This document shows, one piece after another, positions 9,051 to 18,865 of a DNA stretch of 64,000 bases; position 1 is the stretch's first letter, and every line of letters begins with the position of its first letter. The notes below the pieces were generated by a model, which searched no databases, was not told the DNA's origin, and saw only the letters and a list, made by a program, of their open reading frames with translations. The position numbers and the translations under genes were made by a program. Location of the stretch: assembly GCF_014650495.1 (NCBI RefSeq), contig NZ_BMVB01000008.1, positions 289,223 through 353,222 on the forward strand. The letters are read 5' to 3'. This DNA is from Streptomyces cinnamoneus (GTDB taxonomy: Bacteria; Actinomycetota; Actinomycetes; Streptomycetales; Streptomycetaceae).

Positions 9051-9141
9051 GGCCCCGTCAGCGTAGGCGGGCCGGTGGGGGCACGGCGTCACCCCCAGGT
9101 GCCGGTCCGGGGGTCATACCCCGGTATCACCCCGGCGGCCT

Positions 9142-10014
9142 TCACAGCTCGGCCAGCAGCTGGGCCTTCTTCGCGGTGAACTCCTCGTCCGTCAGCAGCC
9201 CCGCGTCGTGCAGCTCCCCCAGGTGACGGATGCGGTCGGCGACGGCACCGGGGTCGGGGCGGGCGGCGGGCACGGCGTGGGCGCGGGCCGGGTCCAGGGC
9301 CAGGGCGGGAGCCTTCGCCCGCACGGCCGCCAGCACCGCCGCGGCGAAGGGCAGCGACTCGTGGACGAGGCCGTAGCCCATCCCGAAGACCACGGCCGCC
9401 GGGTCCTGGTCGGCGGCGCCCGGCCGGGCCGGCGCGCCGCGGCGCACGAGCCGCAGGTGGCCGCCGAGGGCGTCGGGGGAGCGCCAGTCCACGCCCGTCA
9501 GCTCGTCGACGCCGAAGCGCTGGTCGCCGGCCTTCCACTTGGCGGAGGAGGCGCCGGTCCAGAACCAGCGGAAGGAGACGGACCGGCCGTCGAAGGACGC
9601 CTTGCCGTCGTACGCCTTGAAGGACAGCGGCGGCACCGGCGCCGCCACCAGGTGACGCTCGGCCGGTTCGCCCGCGGCGGGGCCGAGCTCGGCGCGTATC
9701 CGCTCGGCGTAGTACTCGGCGAGCAGCTCGCGCTCGGCCGGCAGCACCAGCCGGTACGGGTCGCAGCCCTCCTTGAGCTGGCCGTCGGCGGCATCGGTCA
9801 GTGGATCGGCGCCCGGTCTGGGCACGGCACGCAGCACCACCGTCCCGTGCTTCCCCGGAGCCTGTTCGACTGCCGCGAGCGCCTCGTAGGGGATGCGCCG
9901 CTCGCCGAGCGCCTGAAGCAGCTTCGGTGTGCGGATCCCCCGTTCGAAGCGGATGAGCACGGAGTCGGTGTCGAACTCCCAGACGGCGTGGAAACCGGCC
10001 AGCACATCACCCAT
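9142..10014 (-). CDS. DUF4429 domain protein with C-terminal SHOCT motif
   Basis: About 290 residues. Two PH-like DUF4429 repeats (N-terminal with FERGIRTPKL, second with FWTGASSAKW) and a C-terminal short helix IRHLGELHDAGLLTDEEF typical of the SHOCT oligomerisation motif. The family is common in actinobacteria and of unknown function. Start ATG 10014 (MGDVLAGFHA) is preferred over ATG 10023 because homologous proteins usually begin there; the ribosome site is weak for both. It stands alone, on the same strand as the kinase/regulator pair. Confidence 0.75.
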   Translation of the reverse strand: MGDVLAGFHAVWEFDTDSVLIRFERGIRTPKLLQALGERRIPYEALAAVEQAPGKHGTVVLRAVPRPGADPLTDAADGQLKEGCDPYRLVLPAERELLAEYYAERIRAELGPAAGEPAERHLVAAPVPPLSFKAYDGKASFDGRSVSFRWFWTGASSAKWKAGDQRFGVDELTGVDWRSPDALGGHLRLVRRGAPARPGAADQDPAAVVFGMGYGLVHESLPFAAAVLAAVRAKAPALALDPARAHAVPAARPDPGAVADRIRHLGELHDAGLLTDEEFTAKKAQLLAEL

Positions 10015-10070
10015 GCCGCTCATCGTATGCGGCGGCCGTCCGCCCGTCCCCCCTCGTGACGCTACGCGCG

Positions 10071-11315
10071 TCAAGCCGCGGCGGCCCCGTCCGCCGGACC
10101 CAGATCCTCCGTGCAGTCACTGCCGTCCCTGGCGCAACGAACGGAGGCGGGGGCGCCGACTCCGATTCCCGCGAAGTTGGCGAGGCTGGTGGTGCCGGGG
10201 GCGAAGTAGCCGGCGTGGCCGCGGGCGTCGGCCGCCGACAGCAGCCGCGCCCCGAAGGCCGGGGAGACGGGGTCGGCACCGTGGCCGAGGCCGCCGACCT
10301 CCATGTGCGGCACGCCCTGAATCCAGTCGTCCGCATCGCGCATGGCCCATATCCGGGCACTGGTGTGCAGGTCGGAGGCGTGTTCGGCGCGCATGCCCGG
10401 GCTGCCGGCCACGGCCACGTCCGTCACGCGCGGGGAGAGGTCGCGGGCGGCGACGCCGCACACCACCGAGCCGTAGCTGTGGCAGAACAGCGAGACCTTG
10501 GACGCACCGGGCAGATCCCGCACCGTCTTGCGCAGCCGCAGGGCTCCCTCGGCGGCGAGCTTGCCGGTGGCGGCGTCCATGCCGACCCCGACGGGCGAGG
10601 TGTAGTCGGCCCAGGCGATGACGGCCGTCCCGGTGGCGGGGCTCGCCTTCCGCTCGGCGGCGTAGAGGGAACGGGCCATGCCCACGGGGGCGCTGTAGGC
10701 GCGCTGGCTCTTCTCGAAGGTCAGCACGTTGGTGTCGACGCCCGGAACCACGACGGAGACCCGGGAGGCGCGGTCGAGGTCGCCGAAGACCTCGGCCACC
10801 CGGCCGGGTCCGGTGGGGTCGAAGGCGAGGATCTGCCGGCCCTCGCCGAGCAGCGATTCGAAGCGGTGCATGCGCCGGGTCGCCTCGTAGCGGCCGGCGG
10901 GGGTGAGCGCGCTGTCGTGGGTGCGGCGCTCCTCGGCCGTACGGGCCTGGGCGAGGGCGGCGCGGTTGGCGCGGTAGCGCAGCTCGGCCGGGGCGCCGCC
11001 GAGGTTGCCGACGACGAGCGGGTAGCGATCGGCCAGCCGGTCGCGCTGGGCACCCGGGAGCGAGGCGAAGAAGCGCGCCACCCCGGAGGCGTCCTCGCGC
11101 GGGGAGGGCAGCGGCACGCCGCCTATCGACCCGTGCAGCCACGCCTTCAGGGCGGCGGCGCGGGGATCGGTCGCCGCCTGGTTGCCTCTCACGGCCGTCC
11201 ATCCGGTCGTGGCCAGCATGACGAACACCACGGCCAGCGCGAGCAGCGCGCGCCAGACCGTGGCCGCGTTCGTCCAGGGGATGGAGGGGGAGCCGAGCTC
11301 CGGGAAGGAAGTCAC
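10071..11315 (-). CDS. membrane-anchored DUF1023 alpha/beta hydrolase
   Basis: 414 residues. A single hydrophobic segment (residues 23-40) near the N terminus anchors or exports the protein. The C-terminal half is a DUF1023 alpha/beta-hydrolase with nucleophile elbow CHSYGS and downstream conserved Asp and His residues (MRDADDW, GLGHGAD). Probably an extracytoplasmic esterase or lipase; substrate unknown. The start ATG at 11315 is preceded by GGTGG. No clear operon partner. Confidence 0.82.
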   Translation of the reverse strand: MTSFPELGSPSIPWTNAATVWRALLALAVVFVMLATTGWTAVRGNQAATDPRAAALKAWLHGSIGGVPLPSPREDASGVARFFASLPGAQRDRLADRYPLVVGNLGGAPAELRYRANRAALAQARTAEERRTHDSALTPAGRYEATRRMHRFESLLGEGRQILAFDPTGPGRVAEVFGDLDRASRVSVVVPGVDTNVLTFEKSQRAYSAPVGMARSLYAAERKASPATGTAVIAWADYTSPVGVGMDAATGKLAAEGALRLRKTVRDLPGASKVSLFCHSYGSVVCGVAARDLSPRVTDVAVAGSPGMRAEHASDLHTSARIWAMRDADDWIQGVPHMEVGGLGHGADPVSPAFGARLLSAADARGHAGYFAPGTTSLANFAGIGVGAPASVRCARDGSDCTEDLGPADGAAAA

Positions 11316-11414
11316 CGCCGACCACCCTAGGAGAAACTCGCTTGCATCCGGGAAGTCGGTGAGCTAACTCACGTTTGGGTCAACGGTAATGGGGCGTACT
11401 TGCGTGACTTCCGT

Positions 11415-12053
11415 TCAAGATCGCCAGTTTTCCGCCAGCGCCGGTCCGATCTGGTCCAGATAGCCGGCCGTCGCCTGCTTGAGCCGGCTCATGTCGCCGT
11501 CCGCGACCTCGGCCCACAGCTTGCCGTTCGCCCGCATCACGCCGCTGAACGCCGCCACCAGGATCCGCGGCCGCGGATCCTGCTCCGCCAGCCCCTCCCG
11601 GCGGGTGATCTCCCGGGTCAGCCGGTCCTCCAGCTCCATGCTGCGGCGCAGGTGGGCGGCCAGCAGCTGCGGTGTCGACTGGATCATCCGGAAGGTGCGC
11701 ACGTGCAGCTCCAGCGGGACGACCGACTGGATGGCCTCCTCGATGGTGTCCCACGAGGACAGCACCGCGGCGCGCAGGGCGGTGAGCGGCGACTCGGCGG
11801 CCGGCCGCTCGCACACGGCGGCGAAGAAGTGCGACTCCACCATCTCCTGGACGGAGAGCGCGACCTCCTCCTTGTTGGCGAAGTAGCGGAAGAACGTGCG
11901 CTGCGAGACGTCCGCCGCGGCGGCGATCTCGTCGACGGTCGTGCCCTCGTACCCGTGGTCGGCGAACAGCTCCAGGGCGGACCTGATCAGGGCGTCCCGG
12001 GTCCGGCGCTTCTTGCGCTCCCGCAGCCCCGTGGCACCTTCGCTCGCCTGCAT
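11415..12053 (-). CDS. TetR-family repressor
   Basis: 212 residues with the N-terminal TetR helix-turn-helix: ALELFADHGYEGTTVDEIA and the recognition helix VSQRTFFRYFANKEE cut to its core (about residues 20-65), then an effector-binding domain. It is divergent from an MFS exporter gene across 113 bases, the usual layout for a TetR protein repressing its neighbouring efflux pump. ATG 12053 is the first start; the ligand is likely a substrate of the pump. Confidence 0.9.
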   Translation of the reverse strand: MQASEGATGLRERKKRRTRDALIRSALELFADHGYEGTTVDEIAAAADVSQRTFFRYFANKEEVALSVQEMVESHFFAAVCERPAAESPLTALRAAVLSSWDTIEEAIQSVVPLELHVRTFRMIQSTPQLLAAHLRRSMELEDRLTREITRREGLAEQDPRPRILVAAFSGVMRANGKLWAEVADGDMSRLKQATAGYLDQIGPALAENWRS

Positions 12054-12130
12054 CGCCCCGCCTCTTTCGCTGTTTTGCGCTGCTCAGAATAGTCATGACC
12101 GAAGTGTCAGCCAACGACGGTTGAATCGCG

Positions 12131-12157
12131 TTGTCAATTGGCAGACGCTGCCATAAT
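12131..12157 (+). promoter_or_regulatory. promoter with overlapping inverted repeat for the MFS gene
   Basis: TTGTCA (12131-12136) and CATAAT (12152-12157) look like -35 and -10 boxes with a 15-base spacer. The inverted repeat GGCAG-ACG-CTGCC (12140-12152) lies between and over them, where a TetR repressor would block polymerase. The MFS start codon is 10 bases further on, so the transcript would be leaderless or nearly so. Confidence 0.5.
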
Positions 12158-12166
12158 CTCGGAACC

Positions 12167-13756
12167 ATGACTCAGACCACCGTCGCCGACGCGACGCCGG
12201 ACCTCGGACCCGGGAAAGGACTGCGGGGCCGCCCCTGGCCGACGCTGATCACCGTCGCGATAGGCGTGATGATGGTCGCGCTCGACGGCACGATCGTCGC
12301 CATAGCCAACCCCGCCATCCAGAAGGACCTCGGCGCCTCGCTCGCCGATGTGCAATGGACCACCAACGCCTACCTCCTCGCCCTCGCCGTCGCGCTGATC
12401 ACCGCGGGCAAGCTCGGCGACCGCTTCGGCCACCGCCTGATCTTCCTCATCGGTACCACCGGCTTCGCCCTCTCCTCCGGACTCATCGCCCTGTCGGGCA
12501 GCGTGTCGGCGGTCGTCGGGCTCCGGGTGCTGCAGGGCCTGTGCGGCGCCCTGCTGATGCCGGCCGCGCTCGGCCTGCTGCGCGCCACGTTCCCGGCCGA
12601 GAAGCTCAACATGGCGATCGGCATGTGGGGCATGGTCATCGGCGCGTCCACGGCCGGCGGCCCCATCGTCGGCGGTCTGCTCGTCGAGCACGTCAACTGG
12701 CAGTCCGTGTTCTTCATCAACGTGCCCGTGGGCGCGGCGGCGGTGGTCCTCGGCGTGCTCATCCTCAGGGACCACCGTCCCTCCGAGGCCCCCAAGTCCT
12801 TCGACGTCCTGGGCATCGCGCTGCTGTCCGCCGCGATGTTCTGCCTCATCTGGGCCCTGATCAAGGCCACCGACTGGAGCTGGGGCGACGCCCGGACCCT
12901 GCTCTTCCTCGGCGCCTCGCTGCTCTGCTTCGTCCTCTTCACCCTCTGGCAGAACCGCTGCCGCGAGCCGCTGCTGCCCCTGGGCCTCTTCCGGTCCCTG
13001 CCCCTGACGGCGGGCACGGTCCTGATGGTGCTGATGGCCTTCGCCTTCATGGGCGGCCTGTTCTTCGTCACCTTCTACCTGCAGAACGTGCACGGGATGT
13101 CACCCGTCAACAGCGGCCTGCACCTGCTGCCGCTCACCGGCATGATGATCGTCTCCTCGCCCCTGGCCGGCGCCCTCATCAGCCGGATCGGGCCACGCGT
13201 CCCCCTCGTCGCCGGGATGCTCTTCGCCGCGGCGGGCTGCTTCGGTCTCGCCTACCTCGAACCCGGCACCGGTACGGGCCTGCTGTCGCTGTGGTTCGCG
13301 CTGCTCGGCCTGGGGTTCGCGCCCGTCATGGTCGGCGCCACCGAGGTCATCGTCGGCAACGCCCCGCTGGAGCACGCCGGTGTCGCCGGCGGCCTCCAGC
13401 AGGCGGCCATGCAGGTCGGCGGCTCGCTCGGCACCGCCGTGCTCGGCGCGGTCGTCGCCGCCCGGGTGAGCGACCTGCTGCCGGACAAGTGGGCCGCCGA
13501 AGGGCTGCCCCTCCTCGCACCCGACCAGGCGGACCAGGTCGCCGACGCCGTCGAGGTCGGCGTCGCGCCCGTCGCGCCGAACACCCCGCCGGAGCTCGCG
13601 GCGAAGATCTCCGGCGTGGCGCATGACACGTTCGTGTCCGCGGTCACCACCGGATTCACCGTCGCCGGCTGCGTCGCGCTGGTGGCGGCGGGTGTGGCCG
13701 TCTTCACCAAACGCGGGGCGAACGCCCAGGCCGGAGCGGGTGCGGCCCACATCTGA
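12167..13756 (+). CDS. MFS drug exporter, DHA2 (14-TM) family
   Basis: 529-residue integral membrane antiporter of the EmrB/QacA type. Family motifs are visible: LDGTIVAIANPAIQ in TM1 (motif D1), GKLGDRFGHR (motif A) and a TM5 motif C region rich in glycine (GASTAGGPIVGG). Fourteen hydrophobic segments fit the length. The start ATG 12167 is followed by MTQTTVADATP. Transcribed divergently from the TetR gene, which most likely represses it; it ends at a strong hairpin (13760). Confidence 0.92.
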   Translation: MTQTTVADATPDLGPGKGLRGRPWPTLITVAIGVMMVALDGTIVAIANPAIQKDLGASLADVQWTTNAYLLALAVALITAGKLGDRFGHRLIFLIGTTGFALSSGLIALSGSVSAVVGLRVLQGLCGALLMPAALGLLRATFPAEKLNMAIGMWGMVIGASTAGGPIVGGLLVEHVNWQSVFFINVPVGAAAVVLGVLILRDHRPSEAPKSFDVLGIALLSAAMFCLIWALIKATDWSWGDARTLLFLGASLLCFVLFTLWQNRCREPLLPLGLFRSLPLTAGTVLMVLMAFAFMGGLFFVTFYLQNVHGMSPVNSGLHLLPLTGMMIVSSPLAGALISRIGPRVPLVAGMLFAAAGCFGLAYLEPGTGTGLLSLWFALLGLGFAPVMVGATEVIVGNAPLEHAGVAGGLQQAAMQVGGSLGTAVLGAVVAARVSDLLPDKWAAEGLPLLAPDQADQVADAVEVGVAPVAPNTPPELAAKISGVAHDTFVSAVTTGFTVAGCVALVAAGVAVFTKRGANAQAGAGAAHI

Positions 13757-13759
13757 AGC

Positions 13760-13809
13760 ACGGACGGCGGCGGGAGGGGTACCTCGGTACCTTGCCCGCC
13801 GCCGTCCGT
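13760..13809 (+). terminator. strong GC-rich hairpin after the MFS gene
   Basis: A 15-base arm (13760-13774) is perfectly complementary to 13795-13809, and the intervening loop itself contains GGTACC-TC-GGTACC. It begins four bases after the MFS stop codon. Confidence 0.8.
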
Positions 13810-13905
13810 CTTCCCCTATCAGGGCATGGCTGAGCGGGCCCTCTTGGCAGCGGTGATCACCGGCCACCAGACTCGGCCCTCCATTCGAGTGGGGGAGGAA
13901 CCCAT

Positions 13906-14292
13906 ATGCGTACGAATCGCGCCGTCGCCCTCGCCGGTGCCGTGGCCTTCGCCCTGGCCCTGGCCGAGGGCGCGGGGGCGCCGGCGGCGAGCGCACAGGA
14001 CGCCGTGCGGCGGCCGGGGCCCTGCGCGGCCGGGCAGCTGTGCCTGTGGCCCAAGACCGGATTCCGTGGGCAGCAGCAGGTGGCCGAGCTGGCGGGGATC
14101 GACATCGAGAGCTGCATGGCGCTGCCGGCGGGGGTGACGGCGGCGTCGCTGGCCAACCGGACGGGCCGGCCCGTCACCACGTACCAGAGCGCGACGTGTG
14201 GTGAGACCGGTGAGTTCGATACGTATCCGTCGGGCTCGTGGGTGCCGGAGTCCCCGTACGTCGTACGGGCGTACAAGGTGTGGGAACGGTAG
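13906..14292 (+). CDS. secreted peptidase-inhibitor I36-like protein
   Basis: 128 residues. An N-terminal signal peptide (residues 1-30, hydrophobic core AVAFALALA, cleavage near ASA-QD) precedes a small beta-rich domain with four cysteines and the pattern CLWPKTGFRGQQ, which resembles the peptidase inhibitor I36/beta-gamma crystallin-like family common in Streptomyces. GGGGGAGGA precedes ATG 13906. Exported; the role as a protease inhibitor is inferred from the family only. Its stop codon overlaps a tandem 25-bp duplication. Confidence 0.75.
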   Translation: MRTNRAVALAGAVAFALALAEGAGAPAASAQDAVRRPGPCAAGQLCLWPKTGFRGQQQVAELAGIDIESCMALPAGVTAASLANRTGRPVTTYQSATCGETGEFDTYPSGSWVPESPYVVRAYKVWER

Positions 14293-14340
14293 CTCGCCGT
14301 TGACGTCCGCGGGCCAGCTCGCCGTTGACGTCCGCGGGCC
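14291..14340. repeat. perfect 25-bp tandem duplication
   Basis: Two identical 25-base copies (14291-14315 and 14316-14340) start with AGCTCGCCGTTGACG and include the last two bases of the preceding stop codon. It looks like a recent slippage or unequal-exchange duplication. Confidence 0.9.
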
Positions 14341-14365
14341 GGGGCCCCGCACCCCGGCAACGGCC

Positions 14366-14398
14366 GAGCCCCCGGCCGCTTCAAGCGGCCGGGGGCTC
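14366..14398. terminator. bidirectional terminator between I36-like gene and aceE
   Basis: A 16-base arm starting GAGCCCCCGGCC pairs perfectly with its partner across a single C, giving an essentially uninterrupted stem between two convergent genes. Confidence 0.85.
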
Positions 14399-14432
14399 AG
14401 GTGTTGCTACTGCTGACCGTCAGCGCGAGCGC

Positions 14433-17165
14433 TTACGCGTCGCCGCCCGCGGCGCCCGGGTCGGCCGCGGCCACGTCCAGGAGCTGGTAGCGGTCGATGG
14501 CCTGCTTCAGGGCCGAGCGGTCGATCTTGCCCTCCTTGGCGAGCTCGGTGAGCACGCCCAGGACGATCGACTGCACGTCGATGTGGAAGAAGCGACGGGC
14601 CGCGCCACGCGTGTCCGCGAAGCCGAAGCCGTCCGCACCCAGCGAGGTGTACGTGCCGGGCACCCAGCGCGAGATCTGGTCCGGAACGGCACGCATCCAG
14701 TCGGACACGGCCACCTTCGGGCCCTCGGCACCGGCGAGCTTGCTCGTCACGTACGGGACGCGCTGCTCCTCCTCCGGGTGCAGGAGGTTGTGCTCCTCCA
14801 CCTCGATGGCGTCGCGGCGCAGCTCGTTCCAGGAGGTCGCCGACCAGACGTCCGCCTTGACGTTCCACTCCTCGGCGAGGATCTTCTGCGCCTCGATCGC
14901 CCACGGCACGGCCACACCGGAGGCCAGGATCTGCGCCGGGACGGCGCCCGCCTCGCCCTGCTTGAAGCGGTACAGACCCTTGAGGATGCCCTCGGCGTCC
15001 ACGTTCTCCGGCTCGGCCGGGTGCTGGATCGGCTCGTTGTAGACGGTGAGGTAGTAGAAGATGTCTTCCGCGTTCTCGCCGTACATGCGGCGCAGACCGT
15101 CCTGGACGATGTGCGCGATCTCGAAGCCGAACGCCGGGTCGTACGCGACGACGCCCGGGTTGGTCGAGGCCAGCAGGTGCGAGTGGCCGTCGGCGTGCTG
15201 CAGGCCCTCACCGGTCAGCGTGGTGCGACCGGCGGTGGCACCGAGGACGAAGCCGCGGGCCAGCTGGTCGGCCATCTGCCAGAACTGGTCACCCGTGCGC
15301 TGGAACCCGAACATCGAGTAGAAGACGTAGATCGGGATCAGCGGCTCGCCGTGCGTGGCGTAGGCGGAACCGGCGGCGATCAGCGAGGCGGTGCAACCCG
15401 CCTCGGAGATGCCGTCGTGCAGCATCTGACCGGTCGGGGACTCCTTGTACGCCAGCAGCAGCTCGCGGTCCACGGCCTCGTACTGCTGGCCCAGCGGGTT
15501 GTAGATCTTCGCCGACGGGAACAGCGAGTCCATGCCGAAGGTGCGGTACTCGTCGGGGGCGATCGGCACGAAGCGCTTGCCGATCTCCTTGTCCCGCATG
15601 AGGTCCTTCAGCAGGCGGACGAAGGCCATGGTGGTGGCGATCGACTGCTGGCCGGAGCCCTTCTTGGTGGGCGCGTACGCCTTGTCGCCCGGCAGGACGA
15701 GCGGCTTGGAGCGGTCCACACGGGAGGGTACGTAGCCGCCCAGCGACTTGCGCCGGTCGTGCATGTACTGGATCTCCTCCGAGTCGCGACCCGGGTGGTA
15801 GTACGGCGGCAGGCCGGACTCCAGCTCCTTGTCGGCGATCGGGATGTGGAGACGGTCACGGAAGCGCTTGAGGTCCTCGACCGTGAGCTTCTTCATCTGG
15901 TGGGTCGCGTTGCGGCCCTCGAAGTTCGGGCCGAGCGTCCAGCCCTTGACCGTCTGGGCCAGGATCACGGTCGGCTGGCCCTTGTGGGCCTTGGCCGCCG
16001 CGTAGGCCGCGAAGATCTTCTTGTGGTCGTGACCGCCACGGCCCAGGTGCAGGATCTGGTCGTCGGTCATGCCCTCGACCATCTTGCGGAGACGGTGGTC
16101 GTCGCCGAAGAAGTGCTCACGGATGTACGCACCGGTCTCGGTGGCGTACGTCTGGAACTGGCCGTCGGGGGTGCTGTTGAGCTTGTTGACCAGGATGCCG
16201 TCGCGGTCCTGGGCCAGCAGCGGGTCCCAGGAGCGGTCCCACACCAGCTTGATCACGTTCCAGCCGGCGCCGCGGAACTGCGACTCCAGCTCCTGCATGA
16301 TCTTGCCGTTGCCGCGGACCGGGCCGTCGAGGCGCTGCAGGTTGCAGTTGACGACGAAGGTCAGGTTGTCCAGGCCCTCGCGAGCGGCCAGGGACAGCTG
16401 GCCGAGCGACTCGGGCTCGTCCATCTCGCCGTCGCCCAGGAACGCCCAAACGTGGGACTTGGAGGTGTCGGCGATGCCGCGCGCCTCCATGTAGCGGTTC
16501 ATGCGGGCCTGGTAGATCGCGCCGAGGGGGCCGAGGCCCATCGAGACGGTCGGGAACTCCCAGAAGTCCGGCATCAGGCGCGGGTGCGGGTACGACGACA
16601 GGCCGTAGGGGGCCTTCGACTTCTCCTGGCGGAAGGCGTCCAGCTGCTGCTCGGACAGTCGGTCCAGCAGGAACGCACGGGCGTACACACCGGGCGAGGC
16701 GTGGCCCTGGAAGAAGATCTGGTCGCCGCCGTCGCCCTCGTCCTTGCCACGGAAGAAGTGGTTGAAGCCCACGTCGTACAGCGAGGCCGAGGAGGCGAAG
16801 GTGGCGATGTGGCCGCCGACGCCGATGCCCGGGCGCTGGGCGCGCGAGACCATCACCGCGGCGTTCCAGCGGGTCGCGTTCAGGACCTTGCGCTCGATCT
16901 CCTCGTTGCCGGGGAAGAACGGCTCGTCCTTGGTCGCGATGGTGTTGACGTAGTCCGTGCTGCGCATCTCGGGCACGGCGACGCGCTTCTCGCGCGCCCG
17001 CTCGATCAGGCGAAGCATGAGGTAGCGGGCACGTTCCCGGCCTCGCTCATCGACGGCTGCGTCGAGCGAGTCGAGCCATTCCTGGGTCTCTTCGGGATCG
17101 AAGTCCGGGACCTGGCTGGGAAGGCCGCCAATGATGATCGGGTTGCGATCGGATCCGGAAGCCAC
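14433..17165 (-). CDS. aceE: pyruvate dehydrogenase E1 component, homodimeric
   Basis: 910-residue thiamine-diphosphate enzyme that decarboxylates pyruvate and reductively acetylates the E2 lipoyl domain. The ThDP motif runs from [10 protein letters not shown] to NCNLQ, the [10 protein letters not shown] and E1 active-site HxH-type segments are present, and length matches the single-chain AceE of proteobacteria and actinobacteria. Start GTG 17165 (ASGSDRN) has GAAGGA upstream. The E2/E3 genes are not adjacent in the window. Cytosolic, central carbon metabolism. Ends at a strong bidirectional terminator. Confidence 0.97.
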   Translation of the reverse strand: MASGSDRNPIIIGGLPSQVPDFDPEETQEWLDSLDAAVDERGRERARYLMLRLIERAREKRVAVPEMRSTDYVNTIATKDEPFFPGNEEIERKVLNATRWNAAVMVSRAQRPGIGVGGHIATFASSASLYDVGFNHFFRGKDEGDGGDQIFFQGHASPGVYARAFLLDRLSEQQLDAFRQEKSKAPYGLSSYPHPRLMPDFWEFPTVSMGLGPLGAIYQARMNRYMEARGIADTSKSHVWAFLGDGEMDEPESLGQLSLAAREGLDNLTFVVNCNLQRLDGPVRGNGKIMQELESQFRGAGWNVIKLVWDRSWDPLLAQDRDGILVNKLNSTPDGQFQTYATETGAYIREHFFGDDHRLRKMVEGMTDDQILHLGRGGHDHKKIFAAYAAAKAHKGQPTVILAQTVKGWTLGPNFEGRNATHQMKKLTVEDLKRFRDRLHIPIADKELESGLPPYYHPGRDSEEIQYMHDRRKSLGGYVPSRVDRSKPLVLPGDKAYAPTKKGSGQQSIATTMAFVRLLKDLMRDKEIGKRFVPIAPDEYRTFGMDSLFPSAKIYNPLGQQYEAVDRELLLAYKESPTGQMLHDGISEAGCTASLIAAGSAYATHGEPLIPIYVFYSMFGFQRTGDQFWQMADQLARGFVLGATAGRTTLTGEGLQHADGHSHLLASTNPGVVAYDPAFGFEIAHIVQDGLRRMYGENAEDIFYYLTVYNEPIQHPAEPENVDAEGILKGLYRFKQGEAGAVPAQILASGVAVPWAIEAQKILAEEWNVKADVWSATSWNELRRDAIEVEEHNLLHPEEEQRVPYVTSKLAGAEGPKVAVSDWMRAVPDQISRWVPGTYTSLGADGFGFADTRGAARRFFHIDVQSIVLGVLTELAKEGKIDRSALKQAIDRYQLLDVAAADPGAAGGDA

Positions 17166-17625
17166 GCTGTTCCTTCGCTGTTCGGGACGTGCTCAGCACG
17201 CGGTCAAATACTGCTCTTGCTTTATGTCGCGCCGGCTCCCATCGTGGACCGCGGCGGCGGAAACGTCATCTCTACTGAGCAGTAACCACCACTCATGAGA
17301 CGAAGCGTCGAAGGTTGGTCGCCCGGGGCGGCCAAATCGCAACCTTACGCCCCCATTGAGGGTCCTCCGCGTACGGCCGTTCGGGCTCGAATCCCGTAAT
17401 CGCACGGAGTAACTTCACAAACCCGGCAGAATGCTGTGGTGTGAATCACTCGGGCCTGTTGCCTCATGGTTGGAGTTGCCATGAGACGTCCGCGTCCGTC
17501 AACGTTTCGGCGGTCCGGATGGCCGGGTACTTGCGCGATCCGTCCGGCACGTGTGGACTACGCCCAATGCCTCGCGTACGCGAGGAGCACAAGAGCATTT
17601 CTCGAAAGATGACAGGAGGCAATCC
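17166..17625. other. 460-bp divergent regulatory region, aceE / DUF3052
   Basis: No convincing gene. It holds three short inverted repeats: CGTGCT-C-AGCACG (about 17189-17201) and TACTG-AG-CAGTA (17273-17284) on the aceE side, and CTCATGG-N9-CCATGAG (17463-17485) on the DUF3052 side. These are candidate operators; no regulator can be assigned. AGGAGG at 17614-17619 is the ribosome site for the next gene. Confidence 0.5.
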
Positions 17626-18048
17626 GTGAGCGCGACCGCGGACCACGCGGAGGAGCGGACCAACCCTGCCGCGAGGCTGGGTTTCCAGCCCGGACAGGTG
17701 GTCCAGGAGATCGGCTACGACGACGATGTCGATCAGGAGCTCCGCGAGGCCATTGAGGAGATCACCGGCCAGGACCTCGTCGACGAGGACTACGACGACG
17801 TGGCCGACGCCGTCGTCCTGTGGTTCCGTGACGAGGACGGCGACCTGACGGACGCGCTCGTGGACGCCATCGGCATGCTGGAGGACGGCGGGGACATCTG
17901 GCTGATGACCCCGAAGACCGGCCGTGACGGCTACATCGAGCCGAGCGACATCAACGAGGCGTCGCAGACCGCGGGGCTGAGCCAGACCAAGAGCATCAGC
18001 GTGGCCAAGGACTGGACCGGCACCCGCATGGTCGCTCCGAAGCGCTGA
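17626..18048 (+). CDS. DUF3052 family protein
   Basis: 140-residue acidic cytosolic protein. The sequence (ARLGFQPGQVVQEIGYDDDV, then a strongly acidic middle and a C-terminal VAKDWTGTRMVAPK) matches the DUF3052 family, conserved in actinobacteria downstream or near aceE and of unknown function. GTG 17626 is chosen because AGGAGG lies seven bases before it. Monocistronic by appearance. Confidence 0.8.
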   Translation: MSATADHAEERTNPAARLGFQPGQVVQEIGYDDDVDQELREAIEEITGQDLVDEDYDDVADAVVLWFRDEDGDLTDALVDAIGMLEDGGDIWLMTPKTGRDGYIEPSDINEASQTAGLSQTKSISVAKDWTGTRMVAPKR

Positions 18049-18238
18049 AACCCTCGTGGTGTCGTCCGGCCGCGGCCGGACGACCCGCCGTCATCGTGCC
18101 CCCCTGCAGCACTGCTGCCGGGGGGCGCGGTGCGTCGCGCCCGGCGCGCAGTGACACACTGGCCGCCTACCCGCGCCGGTGTCGGGGGGCGCACGGCGCA
18201 CCCCCTCGCGCCGGCGCCGTCGAGAGAGGGATGCGAAC

Positions 18239-18697
18239 ATGACGATCGACGTCGGCACCAAGGCCCCTGACTTCGCGCTGAAGACCCAGCACGGCGAGAC
18301 CGTCCGGCTCTCCGACTTCCGGGGCGAGAAGAACGTCGTCCTGCTCTTCTACCCCTTCGCCTTCACCGGTGTGTGCACCGGCGAGCTGTGCGCCCTGCGC
18401 GACGAGCTGCCGCAGTTCGCCAACGACGACGTGCAGCTGCTGGCCGTCTCCAACGACGCGCCCTTCTCCCTGCGCGTCTTCGCCGAGCAGGAGGGCCTGG
18501 AGTACCCGCTGCTCTCCGACTTCTGGCCGCACGGCGAGGTCAGCCGCGCGTACGGTGTCTTCGACGAGGAGAAGGGCTGCGCGGTGCGCGGCACGTTCAT
18601 CATCGACAAGGAGGGCATCGTCCGCTGGACGGTCGTCAACGGTCTGCCCGACGCGCGTGACCTGAACGAGTACACCAAGGCGCTCGCCGCGCTCTGA
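18239..18697 (+). CDS. AhpE/Bcp-type peroxiredoxin
   Basis: 152-residue thiol peroxidase reducing hydroperoxides. The active site [12 protein letters not shown] contains Thr43 and the peroxidatic Cys46; a second cysteine (Cys51) sits five residues later and another in KGCAVRG. Length is like mycobacterial AhpE. ATG 18239 has GAGAGAGGG upstream. Cytosolic, oxidative-stress defence. It precedes the Ter genes, separated by about 170 bases that include a possible promoter, so probably not the same operon. Confidence 0.93.
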   Translation: MTIDVGTKAPDFALKTQHGETVRLSDFRGEKNVVLLFYPFAFTGVCTGELCALRDELPQFANDDVQLLAVSNDAPFSLRVFAEQEGLEYPLLSDFWPHGEVSRAYGVFDEEKGCAVRGTFIIDKEGIVRWTVVNGLPDARDLNEYTKALAAL

Positions 18698-18787
18698 GTG
18701 CACTGCCGGGGCGCCCGGGGCAACCCTGGCGAGCGACCTGTGCGTCCTTGGCGCAAGAGCCTGTAATCGGTGGGAACCGGTCACTAG

Positions 18788-18803
18788 GATCAAAACGTTG
18801 ATC
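18788..18803 (+). promoter_or_regulatory. inverted repeat upstream of terD
   Basis: GATCAA-AACG-TTGATC, a perfect six-base inverted repeat, overlapping TAGGAT (18785-18790), which could be a -10 box. It is 63 bases before the first terD start and could be an operator for the Ter cluster. Confidence 0.4.
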
Positions 18804-18865
18804 GGATGCCATCGCACAACCGGGGGCGCGGGATACGCCTGGCCCCTCGAACCAATGGAGGACTC

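Noticed and set aside
14325..17285. 986-codon plus-strand frame opposite aceE
   Set aside because: It is the antisense shadow of aceE created by high GC at third positions; it has no family motif, while the minus strand encodes a complete ThDP enzyme.
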